A stretch of 64,000 bases of DNA from Microbacterium sp. MYb72 (GCF_002979415.1 NZ_PCOT01000016.1:27079-91078); one strand, 5' to 3'; numbered from the stretch's first letter, positions 34,091-42,906 are shown. Numbers and translations: made by a program. The notes: a model not told the origin generated them from the sequence alone.

Positions 34091-35998
34091 ATGAGCGACC
34101 ACCTCTTCCGCACCGTCCTCGTCGCCAACCGCGGCGAGATCGCACGCCGCGTCATCCGCACCCTGCGCGAGCTCGGCATCCGCAGTGTCGCGGTCTACAG
34201 CGATGCGGACGAGCAGTCGCCGCACGTCCGCGAGGCCGACGCGGCCGTGCGGGTCGGCCCTGCACCCGCCGCGGAGTCGTACCTCGACATCGACGCCGTC
34301 ATCGCGGCCGCACGGACGGCGGGAGCCCAGGCGATACACCCTGGTTACGGATTCCTCTCCGAGAGCGTCGGTCTCGCCGAAGCCTGTGCAGAGAGCGGCA
34401 TCACCTTCATCGGCCCCTCGGTCGAGGCGCTGCAGATCATGGGAGACAAGGCCAGGGCGCGTGAGCACGTGACGCGATACGGCGTGCCCGTCGTCCCCGG
34501 CTTCGACGCCACGGGTCTCTCCGACATCGAGATCGCCGAGGAGGCGGAGCGGATCGGGTTCCCGCTCCTCGTCAAGCCCAGCGCGGGCGGGGGAGGGAAG
34601 GGCATGGAGGTCGTCGCCGACGCCTCCGCGCTCACCGCGGCCCTCGCATCCGCGCGCAGGGTCGCCGCGTCCGCGTTCGGAGACGACTCGCTCGTCCTCG
34701 AACGCTTGATCCGCCGCCCTCGGCACATCGAGGTGCAGGTGTTCGGCGACGAGCACGGCACCGTGCTGGCGCTCGGCGAGCGGGAGTGCACGCTGCAGCG
34801 CCGGCATCAGAAGGTGATCGAGGAGGCGCCGTCCGCAGGCATGCCCGCCGAGACCCGCGAGAGGCTGCTCGCCGCGGCAGTGCGGGCCGCGGAGAGCGTC
34901 TCCTACGTCGGCGCCGGAACGGTCGAGTTCCTCATCGACGCGGATGAGCCCGATGAGGTCTTCTTCATCGAGATGAACACGCGTCTCCAGGTCGAGCATC
35001 CCGTGACCGAGGAGGTCACCGGACTCGATCTCGTCGCGCTGCAGCTCCGCGTCGCGGCCGGGGGACGACTCGACCCGGCGCCCCGTGTCCACGGGCACGC
35101 GGTCGAGGCCCGGATCTATGCGGAATCTCCGGAGCGGGGCTTCCTGCCGTCCACCGGACGGGTGCTGCTCTTCGATCCGCCGCAGGGTGTGCGGGTCGAC
35201 GCCGCGATCGAGACCGGAAGCGAGGTCACCGGATTCTACGATCCGATGATCGCGAAGGTCATCGCCCTCGCTGCCGACAGGGTCACGGCGCTGCGCCGGC
35301 TGGATGAGGCGCTGAGCCGGACGGTCGTGCTCGGCGTCGACACCAACATCGACTTCCTCCGGACGCTGTGCCGAAACGAGAGGGTCATCGCCGGCGATCT
35401 CGACACCGGGCTCATCGAGACCCTCCTGCCGCTGCCTGTGCCCTCTCCCTCTGCGCGCATGCTCGCCAGCGCGAGAGCCCGCGTGCAGGCGAGCTCGCCG
35501 ACCGTCTCCGACGCGGGCGCCGTCTGGACCGCCCTCACGGAGAGGGATGCCGCAGACGTGGCGTTCCTCACGGATGACGACGCGCTGGTCGAGTCCGAAT
35601 CGGGGACGCCGTCGCAGCTGCCGACGGCGCTCGATGCCGACGGCGCGGTCTGGGTCGCCGAGGGCGGCCGCACGATGCGTCTTCGTCCCCTCGATCGTCG
35701 GGCACGGATGCGGCGACGCCTCGCGACAGCGCAGCGGGCCGCCGTCGCCACAGAGCCCGAAGGCCGCGCCCCCATGCCGGGCAGCGTCGTGGCGGTGCAC
35801 GTCGCCGACGGCGAGCACGTCGCCGCCGGCACGCCGCTGCTGTCGATCGAGGCGATGAAGATGGAGCACCCGGTGCTCGCGCCGCACGACGGCACGGTGC
35901 ATCTTCTGGTCGCCGTGGGCGATCAGGTGCGGCGCGACCAACCGGTCGCCCGCGTGACGACGAGTCCCCACGACGGGGCCGCAGAGGAGATCCGATGA
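34091..35998 (+). CDS. accA1: Acyl-CoA carboxylase alpha subunit (biotin carboxylase + BCCP)
   Basis: A 635-residue subunit. The biotin carboxylase domain (1-450) opens VLVANRGEIARRVIRTLREL and has the ATP-grasp glycine loop SAGGGGKGMEVV and FIEMNTRLQVEHPVTEEVTG. A linker of about 100 residues leads to the BCCP domain with biotinylated K590 in EAMKMEHPVLAPHDG. It carboxylates biotin with ATP and bicarbonate for transfer by the beta subunit. It overlaps the acyl-CoA dehydrogenase gene by 4 bp. AccA1-AccD1 of M. tuberculosis acts on 3-methylcrotonyl-CoA. Confidence 0.93.
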   Translation: MSDHLFRTVLVANRGEIARRVIRTLRELGIRSVAVYSDADEQSPHVREADAAVRVGPAPAAESYLDIDAVIAAARTAGAQAIHPGYGFLSESVGLAEACAESGITFIGPSVEALQIMGDKARAREHVTRYGVPVVPGFDATGLSDIEIAEEAERIGFPLLVKPSAGGGGKGMEVVADASALTAALASARRVAASAFGDDSLVLERLIRRPRHIEVQVFGDEHGTVLALGERECTLQRRHQKVIEEAPSAGMPAETRERLLAAAVRAAESVSYVGAGTVEFLIDADEPDEVFFIEMNTRLQVEHPVTEEVTGLDLVALQLRVAAGGRLDPAPRVHGHAVEARIYAESPERGFLPSTGRVLLFDPPQGVRVDAAIETGSEVTGFYDPMIAKVIALAADRVTALRRLDEALSRTVVLGVDTNIDFLRTLCRNERVIAGDLDTGLIETLLPLPVPSPSARMLASARARVQASSPTVSDAGAVWTALTERDAADVAFLTDDDALVESESGTPSQLPTALDADGAVWVAEGGRTMRLRPLDRRARMRRRLATAQRAAVATEPEGRAPMPGSVVAVHVADGEHVAAGTPLLSIEAMKMEHPVLAPHDGTVHLLVAVGDQVRRDQPVARVTTSPHDGAAEEIR

Positions 35999-37146
35999 GT
36001 GAAGATCTGAACGAGGACGAGCGCGAGCTCGCCGCCATGGTCCGGGAGTTCGCCGAGACCGTCGTCGCGCCGCAGTCCTACGAGGCCGACCGCACGCACA
36101 CGCTTCCGATGGACGTCGTGGCGCAGATGGGCGAGCTGGGGCTGTTCGGCCTGCCGTTCCCGGAGGAGCACGGCGGTCAGGGCGGAGACTACTTCGCTCT
36201 GGGCATCGCGATCGAGGCGCTCGGGCGGGTCGATCAGTCCATCGCCATCACCCTGGAAGCCGGCGTCAGCCTCGGAGCGATGCCGGTGTTCCGATTCGGC
36301 ACCGAGGAGCAGAAGCGTGATCTGCTGCCCGATCTGCTGGCCGGCCGCGCCCTCGCCGGGTTCGGTCTGACCGAGCCGGAGGCGGGGAGCGACGCGGGCG
36401 CCACGCGCACCACCGCCCGCCTCGACGGCGATGAGTGGGTGATCGACGGGACCAAGCAGTTCATCACGAACTCCGGCACGCCCATCACGCGATTCGTCAC
36501 CGTCACCGCCGTCACCGGGAACGAGGGCGGGCGCAAGGAGATCTCCACGATCATCGTGCCCAACGGGACGCCGGGGTTCACCGTCGAAGCGCCCTACGAC
36601 AAGGTCGGCTGGAACGCCTCAGACACCCACCCGCTCACCTTCTCCGGGGTGCGCGTGCCCGCGGGCAACCTGCTCGGCGAGCGGGGGAGCGGGTTCCGCA
36701 ACTTCCTCAGCATCCTCGATGAGGGACGCATCGCCATCGCGGCCCTCTCGACCGGTGCCGCGGAGGGGTGTCTCGAAGCGGCCGTCGACTACGCGAAGAG
36801 CCGCACGATCTTCGGCAGCGCCCTGAGCACCCGGCAGAACGCGCAGTTCACGCTCGCACGCATGCGCGCACGTGTGCACACCGCCCGTCTCGCGTGGCAC
36901 CACGCGGCCCGACTGCGCGATGCGGGGAAGCCCTTCGCCGAACAGGCGGCGATCGCCAAGCTCGTCGCGGGAGAAGCCGCGATGGACAACGCGCGCGACG
37001 CGACGCAGATCTTCGGCGGCAACGGCTTCATGAACGAGTTCCCCGTGGCACGGCACTACCGCGACTCGAAGATCCTCGAGATCGGCGAGGGGACGACCGA
37101 GGTGCAGCTGCTCGTCATCGCCAGGGCACTGGGTCTCGCCGGGTAG
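35995..37146 (+). CDS. fadE19: Acyl-CoA dehydrogenase (probable isovaleryl-CoA)
   Basis: A 383-residue FAD-dependent acyl-CoA dehydrogenase. Motifs are AGFGLTEPEAGSDAGATRT, WVIDGTKQFITN, YDKVGWNASDT, FGSALSTRQNAQFTLARM, IFGGNGFMNEFPVARHYRD, and catalytic-type E365 in EIGEGTTEV. Within this cluster it should oxidise isovaleryl-CoA to 3-methylcrotonyl-CoA, the substrate of the adjacent carboxylase. True isovaleryl-CoA dehydrogenases carry the base elsewhere, so the exact acyl chain is unproven. Its stop codon TAG is also part of a -10 element for the next genes. Confidence 0.9.
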   Translation: MSEDLNEDERELAAMVREFAETVVAPQSYEADRTHTLPMDVVAQMGELGLFGLPFPEEHGGQGGDYFALGIAIEALGRVDQSIAITLEAGVSLGAMPVFRFGTEEQKRDLLPDLLAGRALAGFGLTEPEAGSDAGATRTTARLDGDEWVIDGTKQFITNSGTPITRFVTVTAVTGNEGGRKEISTIIVPNGTPGFTVEAPYDKVGWNASDTHPLTFSGVRVPAGNLLGERGSGFRNFLSILDEGRIAIAALSTGAAEGCLEAAVDYAKSRTIFGSALSTRQNAQFTLARMRARVHTARLAWHHAARLRDAGKPFAEQAAIAKLVAGEAAMDNARDATQIFGGNGFMNEFPVARHYRDSKILEIGEGTTEVQLLVIARALGLAG

Positions 37147-37149
37147 CGT
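37144..37149 (+). promoter_or_regulatory. Internal leaderless -10 overlapping fadE stop
   Basis: TAGCGT begins with the fadE stop codon and ends 6 nt before the ATG of a 12-codon ORF at 37156. It would give the maoC-citE pair its own promoter. Confidence 0.45.
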
Positions 37150-37155
37150 GACAGC

Positions 37156-37194
37156 ATGCCAGACGCACTGACCGACGGGAGGACGGCGACGTGA
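37156..37194 (+). CDS. Putative 12-residue leader peptide upstream of maoC
   Basis: ATG 37156 opens MPDALTDGRTAT and ends at TGA 37192-37194. The stop overlaps the maoC start (GTGA). It lies 6 nt after TAGCGT, as leaderless genes here do, and contains the GGGAGG that serves as the maoC ribosome-binding site. Translation of the leader could control access to that site. It may equally be chance. Confidence 0.35.
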   Translation: MPDALTDGRTAT

Positions 37195-37676
37195 CCGTAC
37201 GGGACATCATCCAGCGAGGTCTCTACTTCGAGGAGTTCGAGGTCGACGCCCGCTATCTGCATCGGCCGGGGCGCACGGCGACCGAAGCCGACAACGTGCT
37301 CTTCACGACCCTCACCATGAACACGCAGGCGCTGCATCTGGATGCCGCGTTCGCGCAGACCCAGGAGTTCGGCCAGCGGCTGATGAACTCCATGTGGACC
37401 CTGTCGACCATGGTGGGAGCATCCGTCGCCCAGCTCACGCAGGGGACCCTGGTGGCCCAGCTCGGTCTCGGCGACATCGCGTTCCCGCATCCGCTGTTCG
37501 CGGGGGACACGCTGTACACCGAGAGCACGATCGTCGCGAAGCGACCGTCGTCGTCCCGCCCCGGTCAGGGGATCGTCACGATCTCCCACACCGGGCGCAA
37601 CCAGGACGGCGCCGTCGTCGCGACCGCGAGCAGGACGGTCCTCGTCCGCTGCCGCCCCGAGGAGGAGAACCGATGA
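37191..37676 (+). CDS. MaoC-like hydratase (Rv2499c-like)
   Basis: A 161-residue hotdog-fold MaoC-type (R)-specific enoyl-CoA hydratase. Landmarks are GLYFEEFEVDARYLHRPGRTATEADNV (hydratase-like Asp/His region near 20-30), HPLFAGDTLYTESTIVAKR and GIVTISHTGRNQDGAVVA. Between the carboxylase and a CitE-like lyase it should hydrate 3-methylglutaconyl-CoA to HMG-CoA, replacing the crotonase-type LiuC. GTG 37191 is set by GGGAGG at 37177-37182. It overlaps citE by 4 bp. Confidence 0.85.
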   Translation: MTVRDIIQRGLYFEEFEVDARYLHRPGRTATEADNVLFTTLTMNTQALHLDAAFAQTQEFGQRLMNSMWTLSTMVGASVAQLTQGTLVAQLGLGDIAFPHPLFAGDTLYTESTIVAKRPSSSRPGQGIVTISHTGRNQDGAVVATASRTVLVRCRPEEENR

Positions 37677-38479
37677 CCTTCGATCTCGGACCCGCGCTGC
37701 TGTTCTGCCCCGCCGATCGCCCTGAACGGTTCCGCGGTGCACTGGAGAAGGCGGACGCCGTCATCCTCGATCTGGAGGACGCGGTCCTCCCCGAGGCGAA
37801 GGCGATGGCACGGGGCAACCTGATCGACGCCGACCTCGACCCCGACCGCGTCATCGTCAGGGTGAACGCTCCGGACACCGAGGCGTTCGTCTCCGACCTC
37901 GCCACCCTCGCTCAGACGGACTTCCGCACCGTGATGGTCGCCAAGACGGAGGATCCCGAGCGCCTCCACGCCTTCGACGAGCGCTACTCCCTCATCGCCC
38001 TGTGCGAGACCGCCCGAGGGATTCATGCGGCGGATCGCATCGCCGCGCATCCGCGAGTGGTCGCGATGATGTGGGGCGCGGAGGACCTGGTCGCCTCCCT
38101 CGGCGGCACGTCCAGCAGGACGCCCGATGGCGGCTACCGCGACATCGCCCGCTATGCCCGCTCCCGTGTGCTGCTGGAGGCGGGAGCGCAGGGCAAGGCC
38201 GCCGTCGACGCCGTGCACATCGCGATCGACGACCTGCCGGCCCTCGCTCGAGAGGCAGCGGATGCCGCAGCATCCGGGTTCCGCGCCACCGCGTGCATCC
38301 ACCCCTCGCAGGTCGCCACCATCAGGGACGCGTACCGTCCCGATGCCGCGACGGTCGACTGGGCGCATGCGGTGATCGCCGCGGCCGAGAGCGAGCGGGG
38401 CGTGTTCCGCTTCCAGGGCCGCATGATCGATGAGCCGGTGCTCCGGCACGCCCGCTCAGTGATCGACCGGGCCGGCTGA
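37673..38479 (+). CDS. citE: CitE-like beta-hydroxyacyl-CoA lyase (Rv2498c-like)
   Basis: A 268-residue HpcH/HpaI-aldolase-family lyase. It shows LLFCPADRPERFRGALEKAD, VILDLEDAVLPEAK, VIVRVNAPDTE, ALCETARGI and MWGAEDLVASLGGTSSR, with the Mg-ligand Glu/Asp pairs and the acyl-CoA Arg. It is a lone CitE without citDFX, so not citrate lyase. The M. tuberculosis homologue Rv2498c cleaves citramalyl-CoA and HMG-CoA, fitting the last step of leucine breakdown here. It ends head-to-head with the next convergent gene with no spacer. Confidence 0.88.
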   Translation: MTFDLGPALLFCPADRPERFRGALEKADAVILDLEDAVLPEAKAMARGNLIDADLDPDRVIVRVNAPDTEAFVSDLATLAQTDFRTVMVAKTEDPERLHAFDERYSLIALCETARGIHAADRIAAHPRVVAMMWGAEDLVASLGGTSSRTPDGGYRDIARYARSRVLLEAGAQGKAAVDAVHIAIDDLPALAREAADAAASGFRATACIHPSQVATIRDAYRPDAATVDWAHAVIAAAESERGVFRFQGRMIDEPVLRHARSVIDRAG

Positions 38480-39787
38480 TCACCGCCAGAGTCCACGCTC
38501 GTCGATCCAGGTGTGCCACGGGCTGATGCGGTCGACGTGCAGGATCCCGTCGTAGGACGCGCGGACGTCTGCGAGCTCGACCTCGGGTCCGTTGTGTGTG
38601 CCCGTCACGAGGTCGACGGAGGCGGGAGCCCCGGCGAGGTCGACGAAGAACGACCCTTCCGCGCGCGTGCTCAGCAGCGCGTCGAGCGTCTCCGCGCGCG
38701 GCGGATCCAGCTGCTGCACGAAGGGCGTCGAATGCCCGGGGGCGTCTGTCGGAGCGGGGCGGTGCAGCCACGCCGCACCGCCGCCGAACGTCGTGCCGAT
38801 GACGCGCAGGTCGTCGCCAAGGCGTCCGCGGAGATGCGTGCCCACGGTCGCGAGAGGCTCGGTCACGAACGGCGGCGCGAGGTAGGGCGTCGTGCGGACA
38901 TGCCCGTTCGCCGCGAACAGGACCACGCGCTCCTCCCGCTGCAGGACCCACTCGACCGCGTCGGCCATCGCCGAATCGCGGATGTTCGCTGGCGCCCAGG
39001 TGCGTGACGCTCCCTCCGCCATCGCCGCGAGGAAGGCGTCGGTGCTCCGTGCGAGCTCCGCGGTCCGCACGGCGACGTCGACCACGTCGGCATCGGCTCC
39101 CGCCTGCACGTAGTCGGTCCTCCGAGCTCTGACCCGTTCCGTCATGCCCGAGATCGCCGAGGTCATCGCGCGGCGCCGTTCCTCGGCGAGACCCAGGTAG
39201 GCGTGCAGGGCGGTGGCCGCTCTCGCGAGGCCGGAGCGGTCGGCGGGCAGATACTCGAACTCGGGCAGCAGGATGTCGCGCACGTGCCGGGCGTAGTGCG
39301 GATCCGCGGAGTCCAGGAACGTGACCACGTGCTGCACAGCCGGAAGCGATGAGGATGCCGAGTCGGGCACGTCCATCCCGTAGAAGCGCAGCGGCGCACC
39401 GGCGACCGTCTTCTCGCGCAGCCACACGACGAGGTCCTGCGTCTCCTGGCACTTGCCGAAGTGGTAGGTGACGCCGTCGTTCAGGACGTCGCGCAGGCGC
39501 CCTTCGCCGGAGCGCACCCAGTCATCGACCGTGAGCCCTTCGACGACGCCGCTCTCCAGAACGATCGCCGTGAACCCCGCCCGTTCGACGAGGAATCGCA
39601 GCAGCTTGTTCCGCCACGCGAGGAACTCGTGCGTGCGGTGCATCGATTCGCCGAGAGCGACGACGCGTGCGTCGCCGACGAAGGACAGAAGCGGTTCCAG
39701 CTGCTCGTGAGGGACGTCGTCCGGATCGACCGCGTCGAAGGCGACCCGGCTGCGGCTGAGCCATTCCGTCGTCTCGTCGACGTCCAT
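38480..39787 (-). CDS. Erythromycin esterase-like protein
   Basis: A 435-residue protein of the erythromycin esterase (Ere/DUF) family. Family motifs are VVALGESMHRTHEFLAWRNK with the catalytic-type Glu and His, FTAIVLESGVVEGL, LRFYGMDVPDS, VVLFAANGHVRTTPYL and VIGTTFGGGAA. Ere enzymes hydrolyse the macrolide lactone, but many chromosomal homologues do not confer resistance. It is the last gene of a sirtuin-phosphatase-Ere operon, 3 bp after the phosphatase stop. Its substrate here is uncertain. Confidence 0.85.
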   Translation of the reverse strand: MDVDETTEWLSRSRVAFDAVDPDDVPHEQLEPLLSFVGDARVVALGESMHRTHEFLAWRNKLLRFLVERAGFTAIVLESGVVEGLTVDDWVRSGEGRLRDVLNDGVTYHFGKCQETQDLVVWLREKTVAGAPLRFYGMDVPDSASSSLPAVQHVVTFLDSADPHYARHVRDILLPEFEYLPADRSGLARAATALHAYLGLAEERRRAMTSAISGMTERVRARRTDYVQAGADADVVDVAVRTAELARSTDAFLAAMAEGASRTWAPANIRDSAMADAVEWVLQREERVVLFAANGHVRTTPYLAPPFVTEPLATVGTHLRGRLGDDLRVIGTTFGGGAAWLHRPAPTDAPGHSTPFVQQLDPPRAETLDALLSTRAEGSFFVDLAGAPASVDLVTGTHNGPEVELADVRASYDGILHVDRISPWHTWIDERGLWR

Positions 39788-39790
39788 GAC

Positions 39791-40378
39791 TCAGAGGACG
39801 TAGGCCTGCTCGAGCAGGCGCAGCGACCCGGGTGATGCCTCGAAGCGGTGGATTGAGCCGTTCGCGAGCGCCTCTCCTTCCCGGGGCAGGGTGCCGCCGG
39901 AGACGTGGTCGATCAGCGAGCGGATCACGCCGCCGTGCGAGACCACGATGAGGGACTCCGCCACCGGGGCGGAACGACGACGGGCTTCGCGCGCGATCCG
40001 ATGCAGGGCCGCCAGAGCGCGGACCCCGACCTCGTCGAGGGTCTCGGCCCCTGGCACCTCGGCGTGCCAGTCTCCGTAGGAGGCGATGTAGTCGGGCACC
40101 AGCATCCCCTCGCCCTCGCCGAACTCCCTCTCGCGGAGGTCGGGCACGAGGGCGGGAGCGGGGAGGGCCAGCTCGGCGGCGATGATCTCCGCGGTCTCAC
40201 GGGCGCGCAGCAGCGGGCTGGCGTAGATCGCGTGATGCGTGGTCGCGCCGAGCTGCGACGCCGCCCACCGGGCATCCCCGCGTCCGCTCTCGTTGAGCGG
40301 GATGTCGGTGGATCCCTGGATGCGCTTCTCCAGGTTCCAGTCGGTCTGACCGTGGCGGACGAGGGTGATGAGGGTCAC
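39791..40378 (-). CDS. Histidine phosphatase (phosphoglycerate mutase-like)
   Basis: A 195-residue phospho-His phosphatase. The catalytic motif is LITLVRHGQTDWNLEKRI, with the acid in REREFGEGEGM and second His in LIVVSHGGVIRSLI. It is shorter than cofactor-dependent GpmA, so it is a broad histidine phosphatase (cobC/GpmB group) with unknown substrate. GTG 40378 overlaps the sirtuin stop (GTGA). Confidence 0.88.
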   Translation of the reverse strand: MTLITLVRHGQTDWNLEKRIQGSTDIPLNESGRGDARWAASQLGATTHHAIYASPLLRARETAEIIAAELALPAPALVPDLREREFGEGEGMLVPDYIASYGDWHAEVPGAETLDEVGVRALAALHRIAREARRRSAPVAESLIVVSHGGVIRSLIDHVSGGTLPREGEALANGSIHRFEASPGSLRLLEQAYVL

Positions 40379-41214
40379 AGCAGAAGCTCCTGGATGGCGG
40401 GGAGCACGACGCTCGTGCCCGCCGCGAGCGTGATGTCCGCCCACGAATCGGCACGGGTGGGCTCGTGGTTGACGATGACGAGAGGGATGCCGCGGCGACG
40501 TGCGCGCTCCACCAGGCGGACGCCGGAGTTCACGACGAGGGAGGAGCCGGCGACGATCATCGCGGAGCTGGCGCGCAGCAGCGATTCGGCCGCCTTGAAC
40601 CTGTCCTGCGGGACGAACTCTCCGAAGAAGACGACGTCGGGCTTGAGCATCCCGCCGCACACCGTGCACACCGGCACCACGAAGCCTTCCGTGGTCTCCG
40701 GGAGGACGTCGCCGTCGGGAGCGAGCAGGACGTTCTCCGGCACGGCGATCCAGGGATTGCTCTCCTCGATCTGCACGGCGATGTCGCGGCGGTCGAAGAC
40801 CTGGCCGCAGTGCAGGCACGTCACGCGGCGCATCGTCCCGTGCACCTCGATCACGTGCGAGCTGCCGGCGCGCAGATGCAGGCCGTCGACGTTCTGCGTG
40901 ATGATGCCGCTCACGACGCCGCCGGATTCCAGTTCGGCGAGGGCGATGTGGCCCGCGTTCGGCGCGGCCCGCGCGAAAGCCCGCCAGCCGAGATGACCGC
41001 CCACCCAGTAGCGTCTGCGTGCGGCTTCGTCGCCGAGATAGCGCTGGATGGTCATGGGATCGGCGCGGGTGCGGGCGCCCTCGCCACGGTACGCGGGGAT
41101 GCCCGAGTCCGTGGAGATGCCCGCTCCGGTGAGGAGCGCGACCTTCCGACCCCGGAGGAGATCGGCTGCCTGAGTGATCCGGGCATGCAGCTCGGTATCG
41201 GTCATCGCGGTCAC
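40375..41214 (-). CDS. Sir2-family NAD-dependent deacylase (sirtuin)
   Basis: A 279-residue sirtuin that removes acyl groups from lysine using NAD+. It has ALLTGAGISTDSGIPAYRG (NAD loop), TQNVDGLHLRAG, catalytic His in VIEVHGTMRRVTC, and zinc Cys pairs CLHCG and CTVCGG. GSSLVVNSGVRLVE and IVNHEPTRAD complete the Rossmann fold. GFVVPVC and the GISTDSGIPAYR form resemble the SIRT4-like class II. GTG 41214 follows GGGAGG; ATG 41205 is an alternative. It is the first gene of the operon. Confidence 0.9.
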   Translation of the reverse strand: MTAMTDTELHARITQAADLLRGRKVALLTGAGISTDSGIPAYRGEGARTRADPMTIQRYLGDEAARRRYWVGGHLGWRAFARAAPNAGHIALAELESGGVVSGIITQNVDGLHLRAGSSHVIEVHGTMRRVTCLHCGQVFDRRDIAVQIEESNPWIAVPENVLLAPDGDVLPETTEGFVVPVCTVCGGMLKPDVVFFGEFVPQDRFKAAESLLRASSAMIVAGSSLVVNSGVRLVERARRRGIPLVIVNHEPTRADSWADITLAAGTSVVLPAIQELLL

Positions 41215-41284
41215 GGAACCTCCCTGAGCGAGTCTACGACGCTCGGCGGAGGCGACGGCGTCGCACGTGCCACAGTGGAGGTCT

Positions 41285-42085
41285 ATGGAACTCATCGACG
41301 TCACCTCCGCAGCGGACCCCCGACTGGACGACTTCCGCGCCCTCACGGACACGGCGCTGCGGGCGGTGTCCGAGCCGGCGGGCGGCCTGTACATCGCCGA
41401 GTCCGCGAAGGTCATCGAGCGCGCGGTACGTGCCGGCCATCGCCCGCGCTCCGTGATGGTGCAGCGGCGATGGGTCGACGGCATCCGCTCCCTCCTCTCG
41501 GAGCACGACGTCCCGGTCTACGTCGTCCCGGATGAGGTGGCCGAGGCGGTGACGGGGTTCGCGGTGCACCGTGGAGCTCTGGCCTCCATGCACAGGCCGC
41601 CGCTGCACTCTGTCGCCGACGTCGTGGCGGGCGCCTCGCTGGTTCTGATCCTCGAGGGGATCGGCGACCACACCAACATCGGCGCGGCGTTCCGTGCGGC
41701 GGCGGGGCTCGGTGCGGATGCCGTGCTCGTGTCGCCGCGCTGCGCGGACCCGCTCTACCGTCGGAGCGTGCGCGTCAGCATGGGGACGGTCTTCCAGGTG
41801 CCGTGGACCCGCATCACGGACTGGGACGCCGCGGTCGCCGACCTGCGGGCAGCGGACATCCGTCTGGCCGCGCTCGCGCTTCGGGACGACGCCGTGTCTC
41901 TCGACGCCTACGCCAAGAACCGCCCGGAGAGGGTGGCGCTCATGATGGGCTCGGAGGGGGAGGGGCTCTCCGCCGATGCGCTCGCGAGCGCCGACGCGAT
42001 CGTGACCATCCCGATGACGGGCGGTGTGGATTCGCTCAACGTCGCCGCTGCGGCCGCCGTCGCACTGTGGGCGATGAAGCCCTAG
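41285..42085 (+). CDS. TrmH/SpoU-family RNA 2'-O-methyltransferase
   Basis: A 266-residue SPOUT methyltransferase that methylates a ribose 2'-OH of tRNA or rRNA using SAM. The knot motifs are LILEGIGDHTNIGAAFRAAA, ALMMGSEGEGLSADAL and VTIPMTGGVDSLNVAAAAAV. A substrate-binding N-terminal domain of about 110 residues precedes them. ATG 41285 has GTGGAGG upstream. The RNA target is undetermined. The stop overlaps the convergent SGNH gene by 4 bp. Confidence 0.92.
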   Translation: MELIDVTSAADPRLDDFRALTDTALRAVSEPAGGLYIAESAKVIERAVRAGHRPRSVMVQRRWVDGIRSLLSEHDVPVYVVPDEVAEAVTGFAVHRGALASMHRPPLHSVADVVAGASLVLILEGIGDHTNIGAAFRAAAGLGADAVLVSPRCADPLYRRSVRVSMGTVFQVPWTRITDWDAAVADLRAADIRLAALALRDDAVSLDAYAKNRPERVALMMGSEGEGLSADALASADAIVTIPMTGGVDSLNVAAAAAVALWAMKP

Positions 42086-42906
42086 TCCTCGCGGCGGAGG
42101 ACAGGCGCCGGCTCCGGCCGCTTCGCCTCGACGTGGTCGCCGGACGACTGGTGGCGCAGGCGACGGAGCACCCAGGGCACCAGGTGCTCGCGCGCCCAGC
42201 CGAGATCTTCGGCCCTGGCCTCGCGCCAGGTGCGCACCGGAAGCGGCTCTGGCTGCATGGCCTCGAGGTCGTTGGGCACGTTCAGCGCACGGAGCACCAT
42301 CCGGGCCACCTCGTGATGACCCAGTGCGTTGTAGTGCAGTCGGTCGTCGTCGAAGAAGCGCATGTCCTGGACGACCTTGAGCGCCCACTGATCGGCGACG
42401 ATGCAGTCGTGGCGGTCGGCGATCGCGCGGACGTTCTCGTTGTAGATGGCGACCTTGCCTCGGAACGGGCGGAACACGGGGGTGAAGCCGGTGTCGATGC
42501 CCGTGAACAGGACGATCGCCGCGCCCGTCGACGCCAGACGTGTGACGGCGTCCTCCAGCTGCACCGCGATCGCGTCGGGATCGGTGCCGGGGCGGATCAC
42601 ATCGTTGCCGCCGGCGCAGATCGAGATGAGATCGGGTCGCAGCGCGACGGCGGGCTCGATCTGGTCCTCGACGATCTGCGCGATGAGCTTCCCGCGCACG
42701 GCGAGGTTCGCGTAGGCGAAGTCGTCGACCTGCTCGGAGAGCACAGCGGCTACGCGATCCGCCCAGCCCCGGTGGCCCCCGGGCACCGAGGGATCGGGAT
42801 CGCCGATGCCTTCGGTGAACGAGTCGCCCACGGCGACGAAGCGCCGCCACGGATGCGAGGTCTCGTTGGCCACGTAGGGGGTCCGAGTCGAATCCTGGTC
42901 TGTCAT
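42082..42906 (-). CDS. SGNH/GDSL hydrolase
   Basis: A 274-residue SGNH hydrolase. Block I is FVAVGDSFTEGIGDP (nucleophile Ser), block III ISICAGGNDVI, and block V DRLHYNALGHHEVAR (Asp/His). There is no signal peptide, so it acts in the cytoplasm. Substrates of this group are acyl or acetyl esters; none is indicated. ATG 42906 is preceded by GAAGGAG, ruling out an upstream in-frame ATG at 42975. Confidence 0.9.
   Translation of the reverse strand: MTDQDSTRTPYVANETSHPWRRFVAVGDSFTEGIGDPDPSVPGGHRGWADRVAAVLSEQVDDFAYANLAVRGKLIAQIVEDQIEPAVALRPDLISICAGGNDVIRPGTDPDAIAVQLEDAVTRLASTGAAIVLFTGIDTGFTPVFRPFRGKVAIYNENVRAIADRHDCIVADQWALKVVQDMRFFDDDRLHYNALGHHEVARMVLRALNVPNDLEAMQPEPLPVRTWREARAEDLGWAREHLVPWVLRRLRHQSSGDHVEAKRPEPAPVLRRED

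Noticed and set aside
41234..42850. 538-codon minus-strand frame over the TrmH gene
   Set aside because: Arg/Gly/Ala-rich antisense shadow; TrmH motifs on the plus strand are unmistakable.
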